Source: Thermoplasmata archaeon (GTDB lineage: Archaea; Thermoplasmatota; Penumbrarchaeia; Penumbrarchaeales; EX4484-36). Taken from it: a stretch of 12,385 nt of DNA. This document shows, piece after piece, positions 1 to 7,322 of this stretch. The position numbers and the translations under genes were made by a program. Below the pieces are notes generated by a model. That model was not told the origin of the DNA and ran no database searches. It worked only from the letters and a program-made list of their open reading frames with translations. Each line of letters opens with the position of its first letter. Position 1 is the first letter of the stretch. The stretch spans positions 1-12,385 of the forward strand of contig JAGHBW010000149.1 of the NCBI GenBank assembly GCA_021160765.1. The letters run 5' to 3'.

Positions 1-986
1 GCCCCCCACCCCAAAACCTCCTCAAAGGACTCCCTGACCCAATGTGTTATAAATTGACGGTTAGACCAGGCGAAGTTCGCCGCAGCCCTCATAGCCCCCA
101 TGTACCTCCTTCCCACGTCGGATTCCACTGGTGCAGCAACTAGTTCCCTATCCAGAAGTTTTATACCAAATTTGTCAGACACGAAATAGCGGCCCTCCCT
201 TCGGTAGTACCTCTCCATTCCATCTATCGTGTCCTGGCAGACCTGATGCCCAAGACCCCTTGATCCCGTGTGTATCATAACCGTAATCTGACCTACCTCC
301 TCTACTCCAAACACCCTAGCCACCTTTTCATCATATATCTCCTCAACAGCCTGTATTTCAAGGAAGTGATTCCCCGCGCCAAGAGTGCCCAGTTGGGGAG
401 CACCCCTCCTCTTCGCTTTGGAACTCACAGCATCTGGATCTGCTCCCTCCATTCTTCCTGTCTCCTCAAGGTGTCTTAAATCCTCCTCCCATCCATATCC
501 CATCTCAACGGCATAATGGGCACCCTCTGATAAGATGCGGTTTAGCTTCTCACCGCTGAGCCTTATCTTACCCTCAGACCCTACACCCGACGGCACATTT
601 TTGAAGAGAGCGTCTACAAGTTCTTTCAGATGACCCTCAACATCCTCAAATCTGAGGTCTGTTCTAAGCAGGCGAACACCACAATTTATATCGTACCCAA
701 CACCCCCGGGGGAGATAACTCCTTCTTCCTCGTAATCGGTGGCAGCCACCCCACCAATAGGAAAGCCATACCCCTGGTGAATGTCAGGCATGGCAAGTAC
801 GTGTTTTACTACCCCGGGGAGGGCTGCCACGTTTGTTAGCTGTTCCACAGATTCATCCCTTGTCACCTGAGGAACCATCTTTTCCGTGGCATATATAATT
901 CCATCCACCAGCATCTCCTTCTTGTAATTCTTCGGAACTCTAAGCCTATACGGGTCTATTCTTTGAAGAGGTCCACTCCAGGCCAT
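1..986 (-). CDS. rtcB: RtcB, tRNA-splicing RNA ligase (3'-phosphate/5'-OH ligase), 3' end outside window
   Basis: Reading the minus strand from the ATG at 986-984 gives an open frame of 328 codons that runs off the left edge, starting MAWSGPLQRIDPYRLRVPKN. It carries RtcB signatures: MPDIHQGYGFPIGGVAA, GYDINCGVR (Asp99 and Cys102, matching the metal-binding Asp and Cys of the family), GTLGAGNHFLE (His207) and IHTGSRGLGHQV (His239). RtcB joins 2',3'-cyclic-phosphate or 3'-phosphate RNA ends to 5'-OH ends using GTP and Mn2+; in archaea it ligates tRNA exons after intron removal. The family is about 480 aa, so roughly the last third, including the guanylylated histidine, is missing here only because of the window edge. 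No intein is visible in the part present. AGGGGG at 1000-995 is a good ribosome-binding site, 8 nt before the ATG. The gene is divergent from the 389-aa gene at 1109. Confidence 0.96.
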   Translation of the reverse strand, partial: MAWSGPLQRIDPYRLRVPKNYKKEMLVDGIIYATEKMVPQVTRDESVEQLTNVAALPGVVKHVLAMPDIHQGYGFPIGGVAATDYEEEGVISPGGVGYDINCGVRLLRTDLRFEDVEGHLKELVDALFKNVPSGVGSEGKIRLSGEKLNRILSEGAHYAVEMGYGWEEDLRHLEETGRMEGADPDAVSSKAKRRGAPQLGTLGAGNHFLEIQAVEEIYDEKVARVFGVEEVGQITVMIHTGSRGLGHQVCQDTIDGMERYYRREGRYFVSDKFGIKLLDRELVAAPVESDVGRRYMGAMRAAANFAWSNRQFITHWVRESFEEVLGWG

Positions 987-1031
987 TCAAAAAGCCCCCT
1001 TTGTTTTCTGCAATAACTTCACCAATCAAGG

Positions 1032-1040
1032 AATAAAAAA
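1032..1040 (-). promoter_or_regulatory. Candidate TATA box of rtcB
   Basis: On the minus strand an A-rich stretch (GGGAAAAG) precedes TTTTTTATT. This is the expected BRE-plus-TATA order and lies about 50 bp upstream of the rtcB ATG, which predicts a leader of roughly 25 nt containing the AGGGGG site. The box is a plain A/T tract, so the call is tentative. Confidence 0.4.
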
Positions 1041-1050
1041 CTTTTCCCAC

Positions 1051-1066
1051 CGAAAGGTATATATTA
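1051..1066 (+). promoter_or_regulatory. BRE/TATA promoter of the 389-aa gene
   Basis: CGAAAGG followed by TATATATTA matches an archaeal BRE and TATA box. A start of transcription about 25 bp downstream of the box centre falls near 1087, so the TTG codon at 1085 would not be usefully transcribed and the ATG at 1109 is the better start. The box lies about 20 bp from the candidate rtcB box on the other strand, so the two divergent promoters could interfere or be co-regulated. Confidence 0.65.
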
Positions 1067-1108
1067 ACTCAGAGATTTTGCCACTTGACATCCAGTCCAG
1101 GTGTAACC

Positions 1109-2278
1109 ATGAGCCCGCAAGAGGTCACTTTTGAAAGTGTGGAGGAGTTTCTGGACAACCTTCCTGAAACCCCATGTTCAAGGAAACTTGGCGAACCATT
1201 CTGTTCCCTCTGTGAGAGGGTGAACCGCAGAGTTGCTATGAGGTGTAGGTATTCTCGACTCTTCCAGGGGGAGGCGCCTTCTGAAGGAGAGGTGGAGGAG
1301 GAGAAGGAAAGTCATGAAGGGGTTAAGGATGAGTTGAAACTCCGTAAAGAGATAAAGGAGAAGGGCCTTCCAGAGATTGAAATTATTCCCGCCGGTGGAG
1401 ACAGAGTAATTGAAATGCACGTTGAAGGGGGGGAGGTGGTTTTCAAAAAGGCTACTGAGGCGGAACTGGAGTTCGCAAAAATCAAAAAGAAGGCCCAGGA
1501 GTCTCTTGTAGAAATTCAGAGCATACTAAGCTATCTGAAAGAACTGGGATATGGTCTAGAAGACCTCAGGGACGAGGTCATTCAAATGGCGAACAACTTC
1601 AGGGAGATGGAATATGAGAAAGTGATCTCCCAGGCAGAGGATCTTAAAAGGAGAATCCTTAAAGAGGAGAATATGAAAAATCTTAAGGAGAGTGTGGAGG
1701 CTCTGGTGGATTCCCTTCTCAAGATGGGAAAGGCGGGGGATTCTCCTCTCTATTTGAAAGAGGCCATACAGAGTTATGAAGAAAAGGATTATGTTGCATT
1801 CCTCAAGCACTCTGCAGAGATCATGAAAGAGATGAGAAAGTCTGGAGTTAACATCGTTATAGGTGTCCCCCTGGAGGTGACGGAGGAGGAGGTTAAACCC
1901 GTGAAGAAGGTTGTAAAGAAAACGGTGATCATTGAAGGTGGAGAGGAGATAGAGGCGGAGGAGGTTAAAAAGAGCACAACCCCACCGGAGGAGGAGCCAG
2001 AGGTGAAGGGAGGAGTTGCAGAGAAAAAAGAGGTGCCCTTGAAGCGCCCACCGGCCAAAAAGGTAAAAAAGGCTGTTAAGAAGGTAAAGAAGGTTGATCA
2101 ACTCACGCTTCTCGTGCAACAAACATATGAAATGGTGGATAAAAAGCGGAAGGAGGGTAAGGACGTTTCTCAAATACTTGACCTTTTGGCCATGGTGGAC
2201 AAAAAGAGGAGAGAGGGGGACAAAGAATTCGCTCTCAAACTTGCAAAACAATCTTACGAGATGGCTCAAAAGATATAA
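1109..2278 (+). CDS. Hypothetical protein: four-Cys motif, helical-hairpin repeats, lysine-rich tract
   Basis: I do not recognise a named family. ATG 1109 is preferred over an in-frame TTG at 1085 because AGGTG (1099-1103) sits 5 nt before it and the predicted transcript starts near 1087. The 389-aa product begins with an acidic segment holding C23-x8-C32-x2-C35-x10-C46, which could bind a metal. A Glu/Lys-rich charged region follows, then two helical segments (about 125-187 and 191-246), a linker ending in PPAKKVKKAVKKVKKV (about 313-329), and a last helical segment (about 330-389). The three helical segments look like degenerate copies of one helix-turn-helix unit: compare ELGYGLEDL...MEYEKVISQAEDL with EGKDVSQIL...GDKEFALKLAKQS. 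There is no signal peptide or membrane segment, so it is probably cytoplasmic. The lysine tract resembles histone-H1-type tails and could contact nucleic acid; that role, and any link to divergent rtcB, is inference. Confidence 0.85.
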   Translation: MSPQEVTFESVEEFLDNLPETPCSRKLGEPFCSLCERVNRRVAMRCRYSRLFQGEAPSEGEVEEEKESHEGVKDELKLRKEIKEKGLPEIEIIPAGGDRVIEMHVEGGEVVFKKATEAELEFAKIKKKAQESLVEIQSILSYLKELGYGLEDLRDEVIQMANNFREMEYEKVISQAEDLKRRILKEENMKNLKESVEALVDSLLKMGKAGDSPLYLKEAIQSYEEKDYVAFLKHSAEIMKEMRKSGVNIVIGVPLEVTEEEVKPVKKVVKKTVIIEGGEEIEAEEVKKSTTPPEEEPEVKGGVAEKKEVPLKRPPAKKVKKAVKKVKKVDQLTLLVQQTYEMVDKKRKEGKDVSQILDLLAMVDKKRREGDKEFALKLAKQSYEMAQKI

Positions 2279-2312
2279 TCTTCCTCTCCTCATTCACATG
2301 TGAAAAACACGG

Positions 2313-2321
2313 TTATATATA
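2313..2321 (+). promoter_or_regulatory. Candidate TATA box upstream of small ORF and PKD gene
   Basis: TTATATATA lies downstream of GAAAAACAC. The predicted transcription start is near 2342, which gives a leader of about 9 nt for the small ORF at 2351 and about 120 nt for the PKD gene at 2464. Two weaker TATAAA-like sequences (near 2333 and 2389) could serve as alternatives, so the start of the PKD transcript is not settled. Confidence 0.5.
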
Positions 2322-2350
2322 GTCTGAGGAATATAAACGACGGTGCACCA

Positions 2351-2461
2351 ATGGCTGAGGAAAACTTTAATAACGGATTTCAGTATAAAGGCCATAGGGT
2401 CTTTCTGGCTTTTATCGGTAGGTTGGACAGGAGTGATGTTAGAAAAGGCTGGAGGAGTTAA
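2351..2461 (+). CDS. Possible 36-aa upstream ORF/leader peptide
   Basis: ATG at 2351 opens a 36-codon frame (MAEENFNNGFQYKGHRVFLA..., ending DVRKGWRS) that stops with TAA at 2459-2461, two bases before the PKD gene ATG. The PKD gene's ribosome-binding site GGAGGAG (2451-2457) lies inside its last codons. No strong Shine-Dalgarno site precedes the ATG, but the predicted transcription start is only about 9 nt upstream, which fits leaderless-like initiation as seen for other genes here. It has no recognisable domain or membrane segment. It could be a small protein translationally coupled to the PKD gene, a regulatory leader peptide, or a chance frame in an untranslated leader; I cannot separate these from sequence alone. 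Confidence 0.3.
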   Translation: MAEENFNNGFQYKGHRVFLAFIGRLDRSDVRKGWRS

Positions 2462-2463
2462 AT

Positions 2464-5400
2464 ATGAGGAAGGAACTGATTATTGCGACTGTGCTTATCC
2501 TCTCCGTGGGACCGTTCATGGGTGTGGTGGCTGAGGATGTGGAGGCCAGATTTGAAGCCTCCATTAATTCAAAGATAATGAATGTTGTTGATAAGGTGAG
2601 TCTGCGGGAGAAGATAGAGAACGCTATGAAGGGGCCCAAAGGTGGAATCAGAACAACACCAGCTGGTTTTGACCCGAACCACATGAAGGACTACCTCTAT
2701 CTGAACTGGTTCAACGAATCCAACTTTATAAAGGACCACGAGGAGTATATTTATTGGCTCAACGCTTTGAACTTCAGCGAGGACTACCACTGGCTGGACG
2801 TAGTGTATCACACCTGTAACGGGGATATACCTCAGATGTATAAAGAAGAGTTGAACCTGACATACACCCAGGCCAACCCCATGAACTTCTCATACCCCAG
2901 AACTGGAAAGACCTTCAACGCTAAATTTGACGAGGATTTATACTACCCAGTAATAAACCTGACAATAAACCCCATGGGCCTCATCCGCATGGGAAGACCC
3001 GTTGGGGGGAGGGGGAAGGAGATCAACGCTGCACTCCTTGTGGACACAGACGGGGATTACAACATAATAACCAGAGAGGGGACAATTGAGGGCGTAGCGG
3101 CCTTTGATTTTGACTGGTCCACCCCAGAGGTAGACCCATATGTAACGAAAGCCACAGAACTATACACAACGGGAAGGCAGGAGGAGGAGTTTGCCAATGG
3201 CGTGGGGAGATGGCAGGACATAACGTATGACGGCATACCTGACGTCCCCGGAGATATTGTAGGTGGCAGGATCTTCCTCCTCCTCTGGAGAACAGACCAG
3301 AATCCGGATGACAATGACAATAGAACTGCTGACCTCTTTGTATACTGTGGCTTCACAAGCAAGCTCAGTTGGATTGCTCTACCCTACAGACATGCCCTTC
3401 AGGTACCTGTAGCCAAGATCCGGGGTCAGGAGGAGGGGATGGGCTTTGACGAGAAGGGGCAGCCGAAGATATACGAAGGAGATGTGGTGACCTTTGATGC
3501 CAGCCCCTCCTTTGACTGGCAGGATGATGTTGGTGGTGATGGAATAGGTTGGTGGGACCCGGATTATACAGGACCGGATCCAGGAGAGGGAAACCAGAAC
3601 ATAGATGACGGATTCCCCGAAGGGGAGCCCGATTACGGCGAGGTGGATCATCTATTATATAAGTGGATGTGGGGAACTGGTATCCAAGGAACGGGATGGA
3701 GCAGAAACAACAGGGTGGTAACCCATAGATTCTATCTACCACGGACACTAGACCCATCGGTCCTCTATGTCATCTACAACGTAACGGTAATGGTAATGGA
3801 CCCCGATGGAAACCGAAATTCCGCCACAATAAAAGTGAAAATATGGCGCTACAACCATCCGCCAATACCAAAACTGTACGTTAATGGGGAGGAGAGAGAC
3901 AACATCACAATTCTGGTGAACATGCCAGTAATGTTCTCCGGCGTGTATTTCGACGAGGACAAGTACCAGAGCCACATAGTTGATTGGGACCTAAACGGCG
4001 ATGGCATATATGAGTTCCAGAACAGCATGATTGTAGACAACTATACGTACAGTGAACCGGGTGATTATCTAGTAACCTTCAGGGTATTTGACGGACCAAA
4101 GGACGATCCGTTCACAAAGGTGGGAATGGCTCATGTAATGGTGCACGTGAGGGAGAATACCCCACCAGTGCCAATTATATATGCCAAAAAACATCTGGCA
4201 GGGGCAAAGATATACAATGAGACATGGGTGAAGGTTGGACAGACCCTCTATTTCAACGCAAGTGACTCCTACGATCCAGACAACCTTCCCGGGTTTGACA
4301 TAAACTACGATAAGATTCCTGAATACCACCTGCAGTACATGTGGAAGTTAGGAGATGGCACGAGAAGTGAATGGACAATAGTTCCTGGCATCTCCCATTC
4401 ATACACGGACAGGGGTGCACCCAAGGTTGAATATTGGTACTACCCAGTAACATTGACTGTCTCCGATGGTAGGGATGAGAGAACCTCGGAGGAGTTCAAG
4501 GTTTACGTCAACCTTCCGCCCACTGCAAAGGCTGTTTCCAGTCAGCAGATGGACCCCAACACGAAAATAGAAGTTGGGGATGTGGTCACCTTTGACGGCT
4601 CTGGATCATATGATCCCAATGACGATCTCACCTATGACGGGATTAGAGACAAGAATTACGATGACCACCTGAATTATACATGGGACTTCGGGGACGGCTC
4701 CCCGAAGGCATATGGTATGATTGTAACACATATATACAACAGCCCCGGAGTCTATAATGTCACCCTTATTGTGCACGATCAGGACTTCACCGATGAGGCA
4801 CACTGTATGGTAAAGATCTCCCCCAAGAACAAACTTCCAGTTCTCAGGGTCAAGGTAAGGCCAGAGACGGCTTATACAAACGATCTTATAACCTTTGATG
4901 CCACCGCATCGTATGATCCTGACGGTAAGGCATATCTGAAGGGCAGAGATCCTCTCAGCGACATTACTATCTACTGGAACTTCGGGGATGGCACCCCAAT
5001 AAAGCAGGGGGCTAAGATAACGCACATGTACGAGGATAACGGCGTGTACAACGTCACTGTAACGGCAATAGACGCAGACAAGGACTCTGTGAACACCACC
5101 CTTCAGATAACCATTCTAAATAGAGCCCCTGTGGCTGTGGCAAAGGATGTACCACCAACCATCTTAGGGGATGTTGTGGTGTTCAACGCCAAGGCTTCCT
5201 ATGACCCTGATGGTAACGTTGTGGGGTACTTCTGGGATTACGGAGATGGCGAGAGATCCGACTGGGTGGACACTCCCCTCTCAACACATCAGTACAGCAA
5301 ACCAGGAAAATACAGGGCAAAGTTGCTAGTGAAGGACAACGACGGAGAGATCTCAGATCCATACTATCTTAACGTGACTGTTCTCATAGAGAGAGGGGGA

Positions 5401-5517
5401 AAGGAGGAGAAAAGCATTGTGGAGTCCACCTGGTTCTTACTTCTGGTTATTGTATTGGTACTGGCGGCTGTGATGGGCATAGCGTACTACCTCATCTTCA
5501 AAAGAAAGCCGATATAG
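2464..5517 (+). CDS. Secreted, membrane-anchored multi-PKD-domain surface protein
   Basis: The 1017-aa product starts with a signal peptide (MRKELIIATVLILSVGPFMGVVAED) and ends with one transmembrane helix (about 990-1010) followed by a short basic tail, KRKPI. Most of the chain should therefore be outside the cell, anchored at the C-terminus. Residues about 30-320 form an N-terminal region I cannot assign; it contains an acidic VDTDGDYN stretch and DQNPDDNDN. Six PKD-like beta domains follow at about 320-461, 465-562, 565-682, 683-785, 787-884 and 885-973. The last three have the clearest signatures (VTFDGSGSYDPN, WDFGDG, WNFGDG, WDYGDG); the first is interrupted by an Asp/Gly-rich insertion. 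About 16 N-x-S/T sequons suggest N-glycosylation. GGAGGAG 6 nt upstream fixes the start. PKD domains usually act in adhesion or carbohydrate/protein contacts; a structural or S-layer-like role is inferred. No catalytic domain was recognised. Confidence 0.92.
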   Translation: MRKELIIATVLILSVGPFMGVVAEDVEARFEASINSKIMNVVDKVSLREKIENAMKGPKGGIRTTPAGFDPNHMKDYLYLNWFNESNFIKDHEEYIYWLNALNFSEDYHWLDVVYHTCNGDIPQMYKEELNLTYTQANPMNFSYPRTGKTFNAKFDEDLYYPVINLTINPMGLIRMGRPVGGRGKEINAALLVDTDGDYNIITREGTIEGVAAFDFDWSTPEVDPYVTKATELYTTGRQEEEFANGVGRWQDITYDGIPDVPGDIVGGRIFLLLWRTDQNPDDNDNRTADLFVYCGFTSKLSWIALPYRHALQVPVAKIRGQEEGMGFDEKGQPKIYEGDVVTFDASPSFDWQDDVGGDGIGWWDPDYTGPDPGEGNQNIDDGFPEGEPDYGEVDHLLYKWMWGTGIQGTGWSRNNRVVTHRFYLPRTLDPSVLYVIYNVTVMVMDPDGNRNSATIKVKIWRYNHPPIPKLYVNGEERDNITILVNMPVMFSGVYFDEDKYQSHIVDWDLNGDGIYEFQNSMIVDNYTYSEPGDYLVTFRVFDGPKDDPFTKVGMAHVMVHVRENTPPVPIIYAKKHLAGAKIYNETWVKVGQTLYFNASDSYDPDNLPGFDINYDKIPEYHLQYMWKLGDGTRSEWTIVPGISHSYTDRGAPKVEYWYYPVTLTVSDGRDERTSEEFKVYVNLPPTAKAVSSQQMDPNTKIEVGDVVTFDGSGSYDPNDDLTYDGIRDKNYDDHLNYTWDFGDGSPKAYGMIVTHIYNSPGVYNVTLIVHDQDFTDEAHCMVKISPKNKLPVLRVKVRPETAYTNDLITFDATASYDPDGKAYLKGRDPLSDITIYWNFGDGTPIKQGAKITHMYEDNGVYNVTVTAIDADKDSVNTTLQITILNRAPVAVAKDVPPTILGDVVVFNAKASYDPDGNVVGYFWDYGDGERSDWVDTPLSTHQYSKPGKYRAKLLVKDNDGEISDPYYLNVTVLIERGGKEEKSIVESTWFLLLVIVLVLAAVMGIAYYLIFKRKPI

Positions 5518-5558
5518 GCGCTTGAGATAGGCAACGTCAGGAAAGACATGAGTGGAAG

Positions 5559-5600
5559 GGGGGCCGATTCATCATTGGCTCCCTAAATTTTGCTTTATTT
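5559..5600 (+). terminator. Hairpin terminator after PKD gene
   Basis: GGGGGCC (5559-5565) pairs with GGCTCCC (5577-5583), with one G-T wobble; the stem can extend inward through GA/TT. It is followed by T-rich sequence (AAATTTTGCTTTATTTTG). It lies about 40 bp after the PKD stop codon and before the next promoter, the right place to end the transcript. Confidence 0.5.
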
Positions 5601-5603
5601 TGT

Positions 5604-5620
5604 CAAAGAATATATATATT
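5604..5620 (+). promoter_or_regulatory. BRE/TATA promoter of regulator-glycosyltransferase operon
   Basis: CAAAGAATATATATATT is a strong A-rich BRE plus TATA box. The predicted transcription start, near 5640, leaves a leader of only about 9 nt before the ATG at 5649. Confidence 0.65.
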
Positions 5621-5648
5621 CACTGGTATTAACCGATTGAGGGTTCCC

Positions 5649-6029
5649 ATGACCTCAATGAACATCATGAACGCTGAAGGGCTTAGATGTGAAGACCTCT
5701 TTGAGTGCTTCTACAATTTAAACGATCTGGACAAGAAGGTGTATTTTGTACTGGCGGAGAGCAGGACTCCCATGACCAACGACGAGATTGCAAGAATTGT
5801 GGAGAAGGATAAAACCGCCGTGTACCGCTCCCTGCAAAAACTTCTCACATGCGGCCTTATAACGAAATCAAAGAAAACATATCAGAGACGGCCCAGCTAC
5901 AATTACCTTTATCAAGCAGTGGACATAAGTCTGGTTAAAAACCGGCTGAGACAGGACCTCAAAAACTGGTTCATAAGGGCAGAGCACCTTATTGACAGCC
6001 TAGATGAATTGTTTGATAGCGGGAAGTAG
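5649..6029 (+). CDS. TrmB/MarR-like winged-helix transcriptional regulator
   Basis: From ATG 5649 the product is 126 aa. An in-frame TTG at 5637 lies upstream of the predicted transcription start, and in-frame ATGs at 5658 and 5667 are other possible starts. Residues about 24-85 form a winged helix-turn-helix: FVLAESRTPMTNDEIARIVE, then KDKTAVYRSLQKLLTCGLIT as the recognition helix region, then a basic wing with KKTYQRRPSYNYLYQ. The remaining helix (VKNRLRQDLKNWFIRAEHLI) looks like a dimerisation segment. It lacks the C-terminal sugar-binding domain of full-length TrmB, so it belongs to the short class of these archaeal regulators, and no effector can be predicted. The glycosyltransferase start follows 12 bp after the stop, so the two are probably co-transcribed and the regulator may control that gene or itself; this is inference. 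Confidence 0.82.
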   Translation: MTSMNIMNAEGLRCEDLFECFYNLNDLDKKVYFVLAESRTPMTNDEIARIVEKDKTAVYRSLQKLLTCGLITKSKKTYQRRPSYNYLYQAVDISLVKNRLRQDLKNWFIRAEHLIDSLDELFDSGK

Positions 6030-6041
6030 AGAGGGGGGCGG

Positions 6042-7280
6042 ATGCGAATCTGCATGGTCACCTCGGAATTCCCCCCAAAATGGGGAGGAGTGGGTAATGG
6101 GGTATATTTTCAATCAAAGGTTTTCGCTGAGAGGGGATACAAAATAGATGTTATAACCAGAAAGCAGCTTGGAGGTAAGAAGTGCCTTGATGTGCATCCC
6201 AACGTAAACGTCATTGAGGTGGATTGGCTCAAGCTCCCCATGTTTTTCACCACATCTTTTGGTGACCACGCTGTCAGGGAGATAATGGAGAGGGGAAACG
6301 ATTACGACGTTGTTCATGTGCACTCCAACATGACACTCCTTAGGAGAAAACACTACGCAAATATATCCTCCCCTATAGTCTCCACATTACACGGAACATG
6401 GAGAGGTGAGAGGCAGGAGCTCAAACTCTCCTACATCAACCCAACCTCACTCCAATCAATAAACGACCTTTCAATACTCTTAATATCGCCATTTTTCGAC
6501 AAATACGAGGATTACGCCATAGAGCTTTCCAATGCTGTAATCGTGGAAAGCATCTCGGAGGAGGAGGCGGTGAGGAGAAGAGGGGTTGAGAACATATACG
6601 GCAGAATGTACAGAGTGCCTGCGGGAGTTGACATAAACTCTTTCAAACCTCAAAACTATGACGAGGGGGTCTTTGAAAAGTACGGGATTGAAGAGGGATT
6701 GAGGCTTCTAACGGTAACCAGACTGGCGGGACGGAAGGGCATGGACCTCCTTCTCCGGAGTTTTAGTATGGTGAGGAAGGAGATGGAAAATGTTGCTCTC
6801 GTAATTGTTGGTGAGGGACCTCAGGAAAGAGCACTTAAAAGGCTAGCCAGAAGGCTAAGAATAGAGAACAGTGTTCACTTTATTGGTTCTGTTCCATTTG
6901 AGGATCTCAAGAAATTATATGCCACCTCAGATCTGTTTGTTTTTCATTCAAGATGGGAGGGGCAAGGACTGGTAATCCTGGAATCCATGGCCTCAGGTAC
7001 ACCCTGTGTAAGCAGCAATGTGGGCGGTGTAAGGGAGATGATCAGGCAGGGTGTGGATGGATACTATGTAGAGGTGGGGGATATAGAGGGAATGGCCGAA
7101 CGGGTGTTGGAGCTGCTGAAGGATGAGGAGAAGAGGGAGGAGATGGCAAGGCTGGGAATGAAAAGGATCAGAAGTGAATGGTCCTGGCAGAGGATAGCTG
7201 AGAGGTACGACGTGATATATAGGGATGTTTTAGATGACGACATTGAAGTCAGGCGAAAGGCAGCTCTCAACGTAGCATAA
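6042..7280 (+). CDS. GT4-family (GT-B fold) glycosyltransferase
   Basis: The 412-aa protein has the two-lobed layout of GT4 enzymes, which move a sugar from an activated nucleotide donor to an acceptor with retention of configuration. The N-lobe opens with MVTSEFPPKWGGVGNGVYFQ, the glycine-rich start typical of the family, and contains DVVHVHSNM. The C-lobe begins after VPAGVDINSF and carries TRLAGRKGMD (Arg227 and Lys232, expected to contact donor phosphates), GEGPQERALKRLA, VHFIGSVPFEDLKKLYATSD and the E-x7-E motif (Glu306 and Glu314 in EGQGLVILE). There is no membrane helix, so it probably works on the cytoplasmic face on a lipid-linked or soluble acceptor. GAGGGGGG lies just before the ATG. 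It is downstream of the winged-helix gene and close to gmhA-gmhB and the sequon-rich PKD protein, suggesting surface glycan assembly. Donor and acceptor cannot be told from sequence. Confidence 0.93.
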   Translation: MRICMVTSEFPPKWGGVGNGVYFQSKVFAERGYKIDVITRKQLGGKKCLDVHPNVNVIEVDWLKLPMFFTTSFGDHAVREIMERGNDYDVVHVHSNMTLLRRKHYANISSPIVSTLHGTWRGERQELKLSYINPTSLQSINDLSILLISPFFDKYEDYAIELSNAVIVESISEEEAVRRRGVENIYGRMYRVPAGVDINSFKPQNYDEGVFEKYGIEEGLRLLTVTRLAGRKGMDLLLRSFSMVRKEMENVALVIVGEGPQERALKRLARRLRIENSVHFIGSVPFEDLKKLYATSDLFVFHSRWEGQGLVILESMASGTPCVSSNVGGVREMIRQGVDGYYVEVGDIEGMAERVLELLKDEEKREEMARLGMKRIRSEWSWQRIAERYDVIYRDVLDDDIEVRRKAALNVA

Positions 7281-7285
7281 GTGTT

Positions 7286-7300
7286 AAAAAAGTAAAAATA
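7286..7300 (+). promoter_or_regulatory. BRE/TATA promoter of DUF4350-gmhA-gmhB operon
   Basis: AAAAAAG followed by TAAAAATA resembles a BRE and TATA box. The box centre near 7296 puts the transcription start at about 7320-7323, essentially at the ATG at 7323, which also lacks a Shine-Dalgarno site. The first gene of this operon is therefore probably translated from a leaderless mRNA. Confidence 0.55.
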
Positions 7301-7322
7301 CCACCCCTTTGTTGCAGTCATT

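Noticed and set aside
270..839. Two short plus-strand open frames of 69 codons
   Set aside because: They lie antisense inside rtcB, whose frame is unbroken and full of family motifs.
1556..2293. Long minus-strand open frame of 245 codons opposite the 389-aa gene
   Set aside because: It is a shadow of the plus-strand gene. It is Leu/His/Phe-rich, as expected from the complement of Glu/Lys-rich codons, and has no recognisable motif; the plus-strand gene has a promoter and ribosome-binding site.
2464..5517. PKD protein as a secreted protease or glycosidase
   Set aside because: No catalytic motif of such enzymes was found; PKD domains often accompany enzymes but do not show one here.
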